Source: Chthoniobacter sp.
Lineage (GTDB): Bacteria > Verrucomicrobiota > Verrucomicrobiia > Chthoniobacterales > Chthoniobacteraceae
Length of the DNA stretch: 64,000 bases
Direction of reading: 5' to 3'
Assembly (NCBI GenBank): GCA_021414005.1
Contig: JAIOPH010000031.1
Span: 47,973 to 111,972, forward strand
Positions 42,300 through 50,427 of this stretch are shown piece after piece. The stretch's first letter is position 1; each line of letters begins with the position of its first letter. The translations under genes were made by a program, and so were the position numbers. The notes beneath the pieces were generated by a model, which saw nothing but the letters and a program-made list of their open reading frames with translations, searched no databases and was not told the DNA's origin.

Positions 42300-43766
42300 T
42301 CAGTTTGCAGACGCCTCGTGCAGAGCCTTTTTCAAGTCAGCAAGCAGCCGCTCACTCGCGTCATTCTCTTGCTTCGGTTCGAGACGCTCAAGCTCTACCT
42401 CAATCTCCGTCAACTTTCGGTTATCCGTTTTCGTCCGCTTTCCCTTTTGTCGCAATTTAACCCGTTGCTTCATCAATTCTTCGTAGCGGGGAGATCGCGA
42501 ACTGACTCCGTAATATCCTTCGACAATCTGCTCCAAACTCCAATTCGAAGCATGGCGAGGTCGGTCATCGACGACTATCTCCTCAGTTCCGTCGCCGTGC
42601 GCTTGTCGTCGCAAGACCAAGATTTTCGCCACCCCGTCCGCGGCTTGCACCACGATTGGGCTGTGCGCGGTAACGATAAACTGGGTGTTGGGAAATTCTT
42701 TGCTCAAGACCTGCATTGCCTCCCGCTGCCAGCGCGGATGCATGTGGAGATCAAACTCGTCGATCAAAACGACCGCAGGTCCGTTGTCTGGTTCCGGCAG
42801 ATCGGGAAACGCTGCGTGCATACGTTTTACGAAATCGGTCAACCACGCTGCCATGGTGCGATAGCCGACGCTCAGCGAACTAAACGGCACAGGTTTAGGG
42901 GAAAATGGGGTTTTGCAGAGTAGTGTTAAAGGCGTTTGACCTCGCATGAAGCCATAAGGCGCAACCTTGACTTCACTAACGCCTGGAAGGCTCCCAGTGA
43001 GACACCGTTTTGCGCTGTCATAGGCACGCTGTGCTGCAACGGTGGACTCGCCTTTCGCGGCTCGAGCTACGTTGTGATCGAGGCTTAAGAGCCATTGCTC
43101 GGGGCTTATGAGAGGATGGTCGTCGTGAAACAGAGTGTTTACTGGCGAACTACCACCGTTACCGAAAAATGATTCACTTGTAAGGTAAGGGGAAGCTGCC
43201 CCAGCCATATGCCGACTTGCCCCGTAACCGAACATGCGGAACTGTTCGTAGAATTCCAGGGCTGCAGCCGTTTTGATATCCAACGTGATTTTGCTTCGGC
43301 CTTCTTCCGTCTCTCCGAAGATGATTCTGAATCCAAACGGTATTCGGTCTTCACTCGAAATAGTCTCATCAAATGATTTAGATGGATTCGATACTTCGAT
43401 AGTAGCGCTCAAAATCATCGGCTTGCCCCACGGTTGAGGAAGGTTTCGCATATGCCAAACGAACCACTCTTCATTAGCAATTAGAGGGCGGAAAGGTGGA
43501 AGCTTTCCGTCAGTGTCTGTCTGAGCCGGAACGTTTGCCAATTCATTGTCCTGTACAGGCAGCATCCCTGCTAGGTATTGCAATAGTGCCGTCTTGCCCG
43601 TCCCGTTCTCTCCGAGGATTACTGTCCACTGCGCGACTCGCCCATCTGGATGGCAAAAATCGAGGGTGACTGGCGAACGGAAGGTGCGCGCATTTTGCAG
43701 CGTGAAGCGTCTTAGGTATCGCCCGAGAGGAGCTTTGGACGCTTTGGTCTTGTGAGATGTAGGCAT
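42300..43766 (-). CDS. ptuA: PtuA-like AAA/ABC-type ATPase (Septu)
   Basis: Encodes 488 residues from the ATG at 43766. It has an SMC/OLD-type nucleotide-binding fold: Walker A LGENGTGKTALLQ (51-63), signature-like LSVGYRTMAAWL, Walker B VVLIDEFDLHMHPRWQ (DE about 336-337) and the switch histidine TAHSPIVVQAAD. The insert between Walker A and signature is ~230 residues. A charged helical tail ends at residue 488. PtuA forms oligomers that hold PtuB and respond to nucleotide state during phage infection. The gene is visibly less GC-rich than its neighbours, consistent with transfer. It is followed by ptuB after 16 bp and preceded by a DUF433 gene 23 bp away. Confidence 0.9.
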   Translation of the reverse strand: MPTSHKTKASKAPLGRYLRRFTLQNARTFRSPVTLDFCHPDGRVAQWTVILGENGTGKTALLQYLAGMLPVQDNELANVPAQTDTDGKLPPFRPLIANEEWFVWHMRNLPQPWGKPMILSATIEVSNPSKSFDETISSEDRIPFGFRIIFGETEEGRSKITLDIKTAAALEFYEQFRMFGYGASRHMAGAASPYLTSESFFGNGGSSPVNTLFHDDHPLISPEQWLLSLDHNVARAAKGESTVAAQRAYDSAKRCLTGSLPGVSEVKVAPYGFMRGQTPLTLLCKTPFSPKPVPFSSLSVGYRTMAAWLTDFVKRMHAAFPDLPEPDNGPAVVLIDEFDLHMHPRWQREAMQVLSKEFPNTQFIVTAHSPIVVQAADGVAKILVLRRQAHGDGTEEIVVDDRPRHASNWSLEQIVEGYYGVSSRSPRYEELMKQRVKLRQKGKRTKTDNRKLTEIEVELERLEPKQENDASERLLADLKKALHEASAN

Positions 43767-43789
43767 CGGCGGATGTAAAAAAGTGTTAG

Positions 43790-44125
43790 CTAGTCCGCTT
43801 CGTTTTCGGCAAAGGTGCGTTCGATTTCCGGGCGATGGGCGCGGTGGTAGGCCCAAGCATTGGCGAGGTCTTCGGCGTGCAGCGTGGGATAGCTGCGGAG
43901 AATATCGGCTTCGCTGAGGCCAAGCTCCCGGGCGCGGGCGAGTGTCCAGACCGGGATGCGCGTGCGGCTGATGCAGGCTTCGCCGCCGCAGACGGCGGGG
44001 TCGCTGTCCACGCCGGGGAAACTCTGGCCAAGGTCGCGCGCCACGATTTGCAGCAGGGCTGCTTTTTCACCCGGCGTCATGGCGGGCAGCAGTGCTTCGG
44101 CGTCGGCGAGAAGTGGCATCGGCAT
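43790..44125 (-). CDS. DUF433 antitoxin-type protein
   Basis: Encodes 111 residues. DUF433 signature is present: DPAVCGGEACISRTRIPVWT and LGLSEADILRSYPTL followed by a helical end (AWAYHRAHRPEIERTFAE). DUF433 proteins contain a winged-helix-like DNA-binding core and usually precede a DUF5615 PIN-type toxin as an antitoxin. No such toxin follows; instead ptuA begins 23 bp later on the same strand. The gene is more GC-rich than ptuA. It may regulate the Septu genes or be a relic of a toxin-antitoxin pair into which they were inserted. Confidence 0.85.
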   Translation of the reverse strand: MPMPLLADAEALLPAMTPGEKAALLQIVARDLGQSFPGVDSDPAVCGGEACISRTRIPVWTLARARELGLSEADILRSYPTLHAEDLANAWAYHRAHRPEIERTFAENEAD

Positions 44126-44196
44126 ACGCCGCGGAGACTAGCGCTGCTTCCGCTGCTGGCGAAGTTTTTTGTCTCGTCTTGTGAGCGGGCGGTATT

Positions 44197-47100
44197 TTGC
44201 CACACACTGCGGGCGCTTTGTTTTCGGCTCTCTCACGCTTCATCCGCCAGTTTTTTCCCCAGCCACGCCAGCCGCTCGGGTGGCGCGCGATCGTCCCGTT
44301 GGTGTTGGTGCTGGCGGTGTTTCTCGGAGGGTGCGTGTTTGTGGAAATGCGCGGGATGCTGCGGTTCGCGTATCGGCCGGCGTTTTGGCTCACGCTCGCG
44401 TTGCCGTGGATTTGGTGGATGCACCTTGGCGGATTTTCCGGGTTGGTGAAATGGCGCGCGCTGGTGGCTCTGCTCACGCGACTGGTCATCGCGTGCGCGT
44501 TCATCATGCTGCTGGCGGAGCCGCGCGCGGTGCGGCAGTCGGACGTGCTCTCGGTGGTCTATGCGCTTGATGTCTCGGACTCGATGGGCGAAAAGGTAAG
44601 CGATCAGGCGCTGTCCTGGGTGGTCGAGACCGCCACGGCCAAGAGCAAGCCGCCGAAGGATGAAACCGGACTTGTGATCTTTGGGCGCGATGCCGCGGTC
44701 GAGCTGCCGCCGCGCGCGTCTTTTCTTTTCGAGGCGATCAACTCCCGCGTGGCCAAGGACGGCACGAACGTCGCCAAGTCGCTGAGCCTCGCGGCGGCGA
44801 TGCTGCCGGAGCAGAATCAGGGGCGCATCGTGCTCATCACCGACGGCAACGAAACCGAGGGCAGCGTGAGTGCGCAGCTCGACGAGTTGAAGGCGCGCGG
44901 AATCGCCGTGGACGTGCTGCCGGTGGCGTTTTCTTTCGACAAGGAAGTGTGGCTCGAACGGCTCGATCTGCCGCGCGTGGTCAAGGCCGGCGAAACCTAC
45001 GAGGCCAGCGTCCTCCTTTCCGCGCTGCAAAAAGGCACGGGTAAACTGACGCTCGCGGAAAACGGGAAGACCATCTTTGAAAAGGAGGTTGCATTCGAGG
45101 CGGGCAAGAACCGTTTCGCGCTCCCGCTCTACCTGCGCGAGCCGGGCTTTTACGAATACGCCGCGACCATCTCGGTGCCGAAAGGCGAGGACGGCTGGGC
45201 GGAAAATAACGTGGCCATCGGCGACCTGTTTTTGCGCGGCGAAGGCAAGGTGCTCGTCGTCACCGATGCGCGCGCCGACGCGCGCGACTGGGAGTCGCTG
45301 GTGAAGGCGATGAAGGAGAGCGAGCGCATCGTGCAGGTGCGGATGGCCTACGAGTTCCCGCGCGATGCGCTCTCGCTGCTGCCCTACGACCTCGTCGTTT
45401 TCGCGAATGCGCCCGCCGATTCCTTTGATGTCGTGCAACTGCAGGCGCTGCGCGATTCCGTCTATAACAACGGCACCGGCTTCCTCATGCTCGGCGGGCC
45501 GAACAGCTACGGCCCCGGCGGGTATCACCGCAGCGCCATTGAGGAGGCGCTGCCGGTGGAGATGGACGTGAAGCAGAAAAAAGTGCTCCCGAAAGGCGCG
45601 CTCGCCATCGTCCTGCACACTTGCGAATTCGCCGAGGGCAACACCTGGGCAAAGCGCATGGCGAAGGAGGCGATGCGCGTGCTCGGGGCGCAGGATGAAG
45701 TGGGGCTGATCGCCTACGGCGCGGGCTACGACTGGATTTTTCCGCTCACGCCCGCATCCGAATACGAAAAGCTCGTCCCGCTGATCAACAAGGCCGAGCC
45801 CGGCGACATGCCGGATTTCCAACAACCGATGCAGCTCGGACTCGCCGGTTTGCTGAAAAGCGACGCCGCCGCGAAGCACCTCATCGTTATCAGCGACGGC
45901 GATCCCTCGCCGCCCACGCCCGCGCTCGTGCAGCAGTTCGTGGATGCCAAAATCAGCGTCTCGATGATCGCCATCAACCCGCACGGCGGGCAGGACATTT
46001 CGATCATGCAGTCGATCGCGCAGACCACCGGCGGGCGTTATTACTTCCCGCAAAATCCGAACGAACTGCCGAGCATCTTCATCAAGGAGGCGAAGACCCT
46101 GAAGCGCTCGATGCTGCAAAACAAAGTCTTCACGCCCGAGGTCGAATTTCCGTCGCCCGTGCTCAAAGGCATCGACGCCCTGCCCGCGCTGCGCGGCTAC
46201 GTGCTCACCACGCTCAAGCCGCGCGCCGCCTCCGTGCTGCGCGTGCCCGCGAGCAAGGAGGAGCCGACAGAAAACGATCCGCTCCTCGCGACGTGGCGCT
46301 TCGGCCTTGGCACCACGGCGGCGTGGACCAGCGACCTCGGCCCGTCGTGGGCGCAGGACTGGCTCGGCTGGGAAAAATACCGCGCGTTCGTACGGCAGCT
46401 CGTGACGGAGATTTCGCGCGTCGAGCAGAAGACGGATCTGCGGCTGCGCGCGTTTCCGGCGGGGAACGGCGGCGTGATCTCGGTGGAGGATTTCGCGGGC
46501 GGCGAGCGCTTCCTCGAAATGGAGGCGCGCGTCTCCGGCCCGCGCGGCGAAAGCGTGAGCGTGCCGCTGCGGCAGATCGGGCCGCGCCGCTATCAGGGGC
46601 AGTTTCCGCTCTGGGGCAAGGGCCGCTACCAGGTCATCGCCGCCGCCGTGAGCGCGGGCGGCGACGCGCGCCCCGAGCAGGCGGTGGGTGGATTCGCCGT
46701 GCCGTATTCGCCGGAGTATCTGCGCTTTCGCAGCGACCCGATCCTGCTCAAGCAAATCGCCGAACGCACCGGCGGGCGCGTCCTCAAATCCACCGACCTC
46801 GACATCTTTCACCCCGCCCGCACCTCGCGCGAAAGCTCCCGCCCCGTCGCCGACCTCTTCCTCCTCCTGCTCGCCTGCCTCATCCCGCTCGATGTCGGCA
46901 TCCGCCGCATCCAGCTCGACTGGACGGTTATCCGCGACTTCCTCTTCCGCCGCAAGGCCGCCGCCAGCGGCGAAACCATGGGCGCGCTCCTCCAGCGCAA
47001 ACAACAAGTCCAGACCACGCTCCAAACTGAACGCGCCGAGCGGCCCGCGCCCGTCATTCTCCCGCCACGTCCCGCGCCGAAGCCGTCCGCCGTTTCCTCA

Positions 47101-47208
47101 ACTCCAACGCCCGCAAAACCCGCCGAGCCACCCGCGCCCGACGACCCGCAATCCACCACCGAACGCCTCCTCGCCCGCAAACGCCGGCGGCAGGACGACG
47201 GAAAGTGA
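44197..47208 (+). CDS. large membrane VWA-domain protein (BatA/CoxE-like, with GATase1-like fold)
   Basis: Encodes ~1003 residues. Start uncertain: TTG at 44197 is used, with TTG at 44218 an alternative. Two hydrophobic helices follow (~33-50 and ~88-107), then a von Willebrand A domain with MIDAS DVSDSMG (D125, S127, S129). A middle part (~350-470, NNGTGFLMLGGPNSYGPGGY) resembles a glutamine-amidotransferase-like Rossmann fold. Next is a second VWA-like segment (IVISDGDPSPPTP). A last helix is near 885-903, followed by a proline-rich basic tail. Such proteins occur beside MoxR/Bat genes in Verrucomicrobiota and Planctomycetota, but here it is alone. Its role is unknown, probably envelope-associated metal-dependent binding. 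Confidence 0.85.
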   Translation: MPHTAGALFSALSRFIRQFFPQPRQPLGWRAIVPLVLVLAVFLGGCVFVEMRGMLRFAYRPAFWLTLALPWIWWMHLGGFSGLVKWRALVALLTRLVIACAFIMLLAEPRAVRQSDVLSVVYALDVSDSMGEKVSDQALSWVVETATAKSKPPKDETGLVIFGRDAAVELPPRASFLFEAINSRVAKDGTNVAKSLSLAAAMLPEQNQGRIVLITDGNETEGSVSAQLDELKARGIAVDVLPVAFSFDKEVWLERLDLPRVVKAGETYEASVLLSALQKGTGKLTLAENGKTIFEKEVAFEAGKNRFALPLYLREPGFYEYAATISVPKGEDGWAENNVAIGDLFLRGEGKVLVVTDARADARDWESLVKAMKESERIVQVRMAYEFPRDALSLLPYDLVVFANAPADSFDVVQLQALRDSVYNNGTGFLMLGGPNSYGPGGYHRSAIEEALPVEMDVKQKKVLPKGALAIVLHTCEFAEGNTWAKRMAKEAMRVLGAQDEVGLIAYGAGYDWIFPLTPASEYEKLVPLINKAEPGDMPDFQQPMQLGLAGLLKSDAAAKHLIVISDGDPSPPTPALVQQFVDAKISVSMIAINPHGGQDISIMQSIAQTTGGRYYFPQNPNELPSIFIKEAKTLKRSMLQNKVFTPEVEFPSPVLKGIDALPALRGYVLTTLKPRAASVLRVPASKEEPTENDPLLATWRFGLGTTAAWTSDLGPSWAQDWLGWEKYRAFVRQLVTEISRVEQKTDLRLRAFPAGNGGVISVEDFAGGERFLEMEARVSGPRGESVSVPLRQIGPRRYQGQFPLWGKGRYQVIAAAVSAGGDARPEQAVGGFAVPYSPEYLRFRSDPILLKQIAERTGGRVLKSTDLDIFHPARTSRESSRPVADLFLLLLACLIPLDVGIRRIQLDWTVIRDFLFRRKAAASGETMGALLQRKQQVQTTLQTERAERPAPVILPPRPAPKPSAVSSTPTPAKPAEPPAPDDPQSTTERLLARKRRRQDDGK

Positions 47209-47249
47209 CTGGAACCTCGTCCGCCTGACGCCACGCCGGGGCCGAGCGC

Positions 47250-48032
47250 TTACTTCGCGAAAATGAGCGCGAAGAACTCCTTCATCTCCGCCCACGAGGC
47301 CTTGTCGGCCGCCGCGTTGTAAGCCGCGCCCTTGCTGTTGTCGTCGCCGGCAGCCGGGTTGGTGAAGGAATGCACCGCGCCCGGATACGGCACGAACTTG
47401 TACTTCACCGCGGCCATCTCCTTGTGGAAAGCGGCCACCTCGTCCGCCTTCACAAATGGATCATCGGCCCCGTGGCAGACCAGCACGCGCCCCTTGATGT
47501 TCTTCGCATCCTCCGGCGTCGGCGTGCTCAGTCCGCCGTGGAAACTCACGACCCCCTGCACCTCCGCCCCGCTCCTGGCCAGCTCCAGCACCGTCGTCCC
47601 GCCAAAGCAGTAGCCGATCGCTGCGACCTTCCCCTTCTGCACCAGCGGATTTTTCACCAGCACCGCCAGCCCCGCCTGCACCCGCGTGCGCAGCGCCGGA
47701 CGGTCGGCCTTCCACTTGCCCGCCTGCGCGCCGCAATCCTTCGGGTCGGTCGGGCGCACGCCCTTGCCGTAGATGTCCGCGCAAAACGCCACGCAACCCA
47801 GCTCCGCGAGCTGCTGCGCGCGTCCCTTCACGTAGTCCCCCAGGCCCGTCCAATCCTGCACCACCAGCACGCCGGGCCGCGCCTTGTCGCTCGCGTCGTC
47901 CCAGGCGAGAAAGCCCTCGCATACCGTGTCGCCATCCTTGTATTCCACGACCTCGGTTTTGATCTTGGCGAAAGCGGAGGGGTTCAGCGCAGCGAGCGCG
48001 ACGGCGGCGGAGAGGAAAGCAGTCAGTTTCAT
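47250..48032 (-). CDS. exported dienelactone-hydrolase family protein
   Basis: Encodes 260 residues. The signal peptide is MKLTAFLSAAVALAALNPSAFA. The alpha/beta hydrolase has the DLH nucleophile elbow GYCFGG with Cys142, the acid region CHGADDPFV and the histidine in GAVHSFTNP. DLH enzymes open dienelactones in aromatic degradation; exported relatives hydrolyse other esters or lactones. No catechol-pathway gene is adjacent, so the substrate is unknown. Start at 48032 is the only one giving an export signal. It is convergent to the VWA gene, 41 bp apart. Confidence 0.9.
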   Translation of the reverse strand: MKLTAFLSAAVALAALNPSAFAKIKTEVVEYKDGDTVCEGFLAWDDASDKARPGVLVVQDWTGLGDYVKGRAQQLAELGCVAFCADIYGKGVRPTDPKDCGAQAGKWKADRPALRTRVQAGLAVLVKNPLVQKGKVAAIGYCFGGTTVLELARSGAEVQGVVSFHGGLSTPTPEDAKNIKGRVLVCHGADDPFVKADEVAAFHKEMAAVKYKFVPYPGAVHSFTNPAAGDDNSKGAAYNAAADKASWAEMKEFFALIFAK

Positions 48033-48066
48033 GGCCGGGACGATAGCCGCCGCCCGCCGGGAGGCA

Positions 48067-48123
48067 AATGCGGAAGGCGGGACGGGTAATGCGGAATGCG
48101 GAAGGCGGAAGGCGGAAGGCGAA
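48067..48123. repeat. short tandem repeat GCGGAAT/GCGGAAG, copy 1
   Basis: Seven-base units (GCGGAAT, GCGGAAG) repeated with small variations over about 57 bp upstream of the dienelactone hydrolase gene. Related short runs are at 48657-48684 and inside bioA at 51131-51165. Confidence 0.75.
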
Positions 48124-48146
48124 GCCGCCAGCGCGACCCGGTCGGG

Positions 48147-48593
48147 TCAGTGTTTGAGGTTAAGGTAGCGCAGAATCACCGTAATTTTTTGCTTCCTCCA
48201 GTTCTCGGTGACGAATTGCTTCCCCTGTTTGGTGGCCGTGCCCCGCTCGGCGAGCAGGCTCCAGCTCGTCTGATCGTGGCTGGCGTAGATTTGATATGTG
48301 ATGGGCGCGGGGGCCTCGCCCCGGTAGTCCATACGGCCGCTAAAGCGGGCGTCGATCCGCAATGTGGTAGTCAGCGAGCGCCAGGACAGACCGTCCGCAT
48401 ACCATCCGTTCGCGAGACTGATCTCGGCGAGTTGGGTCCTGGACAAGGCATCCAGCTCGGCATCGGTTGGGGCGAGCTTGGCCAGCTTGGCGGTCTCGAT
48501 AGCGAAGAACTCCGTGGCCGGGGCATCGGCATGAGCAGCCGACGTGCGCCACAGCGCGACCAGGAGAATGAGAGCGATGGAAACGGCGCGCAT
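48147..48593 (-). CDS. small exported protein, unknown
   Basis: Encodes 148 residues. It starts MRAVSIALILLVALWRTSAA, a good signal peptide. The mature part has one helical segment (TAKLAKLAPTDAELDALS) followed by a small beta-rich domain (ITYQIYASHDQTSWSLLAER) that hints at a discoidin/F5-8-type or similar beta-sandwich fragment, though too short to be certain. The last strand is QKITVILRYLNLKH. No known family assigned. It is bordered on both sides by the GCGGAA repeats and is followed, on the same strand, by the dienelactone hydrolase gene. Confidence 0.6.
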   Translation of the reverse strand: MRAVSIALILLVALWRTSAAHADAPATEFFAIETAKLAKLAPTDAELDALSRTQLAEISLANGWYADGLSWRSLTTTLRIDARFSGRMDYRGEAPAPITYQIYASHDQTSWSLLAERGTATKQGKQFVTENWRKQKITVILRYLNLKH

Positions 48594-48656
48594 GGCCGGA
48601 GCCTGCCATGCCTGCCGCGTGAATCAAGCAGAGCAAAAAGGTGGGCACCGGCCCCC

Positions 48657-48684
48657 TGCGGAATGCGGAAGGCGGAGTGCGGCG
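48657..48684. repeat. short tandem repeat GCGGAAT/GCGGAAG, copy 2
   Basis: A shorter run of the same heptamer family as at 48067, between the 148-aa exported protein gene and the lipoprotein gene. Confidence 0.7.
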
Positions 48685-48719
48685 CACACGTGCATGAGAA
48701 GGCATCAAGTCTTGGCCGG

Positions 48720-49076
48720 CTAATAGACTCTCTCGAAACGCTTTTCCGCCTTTGGACGGTCGCCAAGCTGCCACCCGTAAGGATAGACCGCAAAGCCCTT
48801 ATAGTCGGTTTCAAAAAGGAAGGTCCTACCAACCCAACGGCTCGCTGACGCCGTCCTCAACAACGCCTCTCGGGGCGTCTTCGGATCAACGAGGATCATA
48901 CCGAGCCACCCCATCTCCTCGGCATGGGCGCGGCGGTGGGAAAGATACACACATCTGTCCGGCGTGATCATCACTGCTTCGCTCTGGCTGCGAAAGAGGC
49001 CGGTCATTGCTCGGTGGTGAACATTGCTGGCGCAACCGGCCAGCGAGACCAAGAACAATAAAGCAATGGCGCGCAT
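48720..49076 (-). CDS. small lipoprotein, unknown
   Basis: Encodes 118 residues from the ATG at 49076. The leader MRAIALLFLVSLAGCASN has a lipobox (LAGC), so the protein should be lipidated at Cys15. The rest is a small globular domain with VMITPDRCVYLSHRRAHAEE, GWLGMILVDPKTPREALLR and a final FAVYPYGWQLGDRPK. No family recognised. A longer in-frame start at 49118 would put a charged stretch before the leader and is less likely. It is isolated, next to the AT-rich island. Confidence 0.7.
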   Translation of the reverse strand: MRAIALLFLVSLAGCASNVHHRAMTGLFRSQSEAVMITPDRCVYLSHRRAHAEEMGWLGMILVDPKTPREALLRTASASRWVGRTFLFETDYKGFAVYPYGWQLGDRPKAEKRFERVY

Positions 49077-49150
49077 AGTGACTCGACTTAAAAGACGTTG
49101 GAGAAAAGAAGAGATCAATTACTTTACCTCCCATTGTGGAATTTATTTCC

Positions 49151-49360
49151 GGGAAATATGTCTGGTATATTGGTGAGATCAGAATTCGGAGTGGTGCGAT
49201 ATAAATGCGTATAGGTGGATTAAAGTTTCATGCAGATGCTTTTACCATTTGGATTGCCGCAATTTGTATTCATATTGGGGCCAGTGCGATTCGTATTTGG
49301 GCTACTTCGTTTCGTATTACCCGATTTACATTTTGGATTGGTGTCATCGCCTTGCGTATT
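49151..49360. repeat. ten degenerate 21-bp tandem units in an AT-rich island
   Basis: Ten consecutive 21-mers can be laid out in phase. Positions 13-21 are most conserved, near (A/T)TT(C/T)(G/A)TATT, as in the units ending at 49276, 49297, 49318 and 49360. The units are not identical and have no spacer, so this is not CRISPR. The surrounding 49077-49600 is clearly less GC-rich than the flanks. Translation of either strand gives a seven-residue period. Confidence 0.7.
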
Positions 49361-49576
49361 AGTTTGTCTGGAAAACGCGGTATGCTTTCCGCATTAACCC
49401 ATTTCCGATATTCCACAGCCGCTTTTTTCGCAAAACCGAGTGCTTTTTATCGCTCTACAGTGGATACTTTACTCAGAATCACTTGTTTTTGGATCGCAGC
49501 AGCCTCCTTTATAACAAAAAACGTCAAATTTCCATTCGCCCCTGTCCGTTTCTATACCGCCGTAATCGCTTCGTGA
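49205..49576 (+). CDS. doubtful AT-rich open frame with heptapeptide repeats
   Basis: Encodes 123 residues if real. Its first half is a seven-residue period ending in -IRI or -IWI (for example GASAIRI, WATSFRI, GVIALRI) dictated by the 21-bp repeats. The second half is not repeated. No ribosome-binding site precedes the ATG. The codon use and composition differ sharply from the rest of the window. The opposite strand over the repeats is also open and reads as Asn-rich heptads (NTNRTGP-like) but lacks a start. The open frame may be only a by-product of the repeat. No function can be given. Confidence 0.25.
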   Translation: MRIGGLKFHADAFTIWIAAICIHIGASAIRIWATSFRITRFTFWIGVIALRISLSGKRGMLSALTHFRYSTAAFFAKPSAFYRSTVDTLLRITCFWIAAASFITKNVKFPFAPVRFYTAVIAS

Positions 49577-49658
49577 GTAGCCGCAATAGCTGAGGCGCTT
49601 GCGGGAGCGCACTTTCTATGATAGCTGAAGGGCGAGGCTTTTCCATCGACTCCACTAT

Positions 49659-50375
49659 ATGCCCCTCTCTGCCGATGCCATCACCCGGTTGATTCAGGAT
49701 TCGGAGCGCAGTGAAGTCATGCACCGAGCCCAGACGACGCTGGCGGTGATGCAGACGCTGGCTGCGGAGTGGACTTGGGAGGTGGAGAGCCCGGCGCAGT
49801 TTGCGGCGCGCCTCACGGCGATCGGGTCGGGCGGGCTGGAGCAGGCGCTGGTGGATGCGGAGAGCGCGGAGCGCACGGCGGGGCAGATGCGGGAGACGGC
49901 GGTGGCGGCGGTGCATCGGGAAACGGTGCGGGCGCTGGCGCTGGCGCGGGTGGCCTGGCGGGAGCTGCCCGAACGTCTGGTGGCGGTGGCTCCGCTGGGG
50001 GCGGGGGGCCAGACGCTGCCGGCGATCATGGCGGAGGGCGAGGAATGGGCCGCGGCCTGGGAGGAGACGGACCCGGCGTGGGTGCCGGTGCCGGGGCTGA
50101 CGCTGGCCTTTTTCCAAAGTCTGCTCGCCGCGGTGGCCACGGCGCAGCGGGAGGAGCGGCGCTTGCGCGTGCGGCGGCGGCGCGCCGGAGCCGCGCTGGC
50201 CGTGGCGCTGGACGCGGTGTGGGAACTGGCGGTGCGGTGGTTCGCGGTGGCCACGGCGGTCTTCCCGGAGACGGATGCGTCCGCCGCGGCGCAGCTCCGG
50301 CTCATCCCCACCACCTACGTGCCCCGCTACGCCGCCGCCGCCCGCCAGCGCCGCGCCGCGCAGGTGCCGGGGTAG
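49659..50375 (+). CDS. hypothetical alanine-rich helical protein
   Basis: Encodes 238 residues. It is Ala-, Arg- and Glu-rich and probably mostly helical. A basic cluster (REERRLRVRRRRAGAALAVA) is near residues 168-187. The C-terminal end contains TAVFPETDASAAAQLRLIPT. No signal peptide, membrane segment or known domain is seen. Third-position GC and uninterrupted length support a real gene. It starts after the AT-rich island and ends 52 bp before the convergent bioA stop. Confidence 0.5.
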   Translation: MPLSADAITRLIQDSERSEVMHRAQTTLAVMQTLAAEWTWEVESPAQFAARLTAIGSGGLEQALVDAESAERTAGQMRETAVAAVHRETVRALALARVAWRELPERLVAVAPLGAGGQTLPAIMAEGEEWAAAWEETDPAWVPVPGLTLAFFQSLLAAVATAQREERRLRVRRRRAGAALAVALDAVWELAVRWFAVATAVFPETDASAAAQLRLIPTTYVPRYAAAARQRRAAQVPG

Positions 50376-50427
50376 GAGGAGGGAGAGATCGAGGGATGGA
50401 GAGATGGGGAGATCTCGCAGTCCCTCC

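Noticed and set aside
41537..43766. Retron with PtuAB effectors
   Set aside because: No reverse transcriptase gene or msr-msd hairpin in the neighbourhood.
44320..44345. Lipobox-like LGGC in the VWA protein N-terminus
   Set aside because: Lies inside a membrane helix well after the start, followed by another helix; more likely an ordinary membrane segment.
44233..47025. 930-codon frame opposite the VWA gene
   Set aside because: Antisense shadow; the VWA frame carries MIDAS and membrane helices.
49151..49360. 21-bp repeats as a CRISPR array
   Set aside because: Units are contiguous and diverged, with no spacers and no cas genes.
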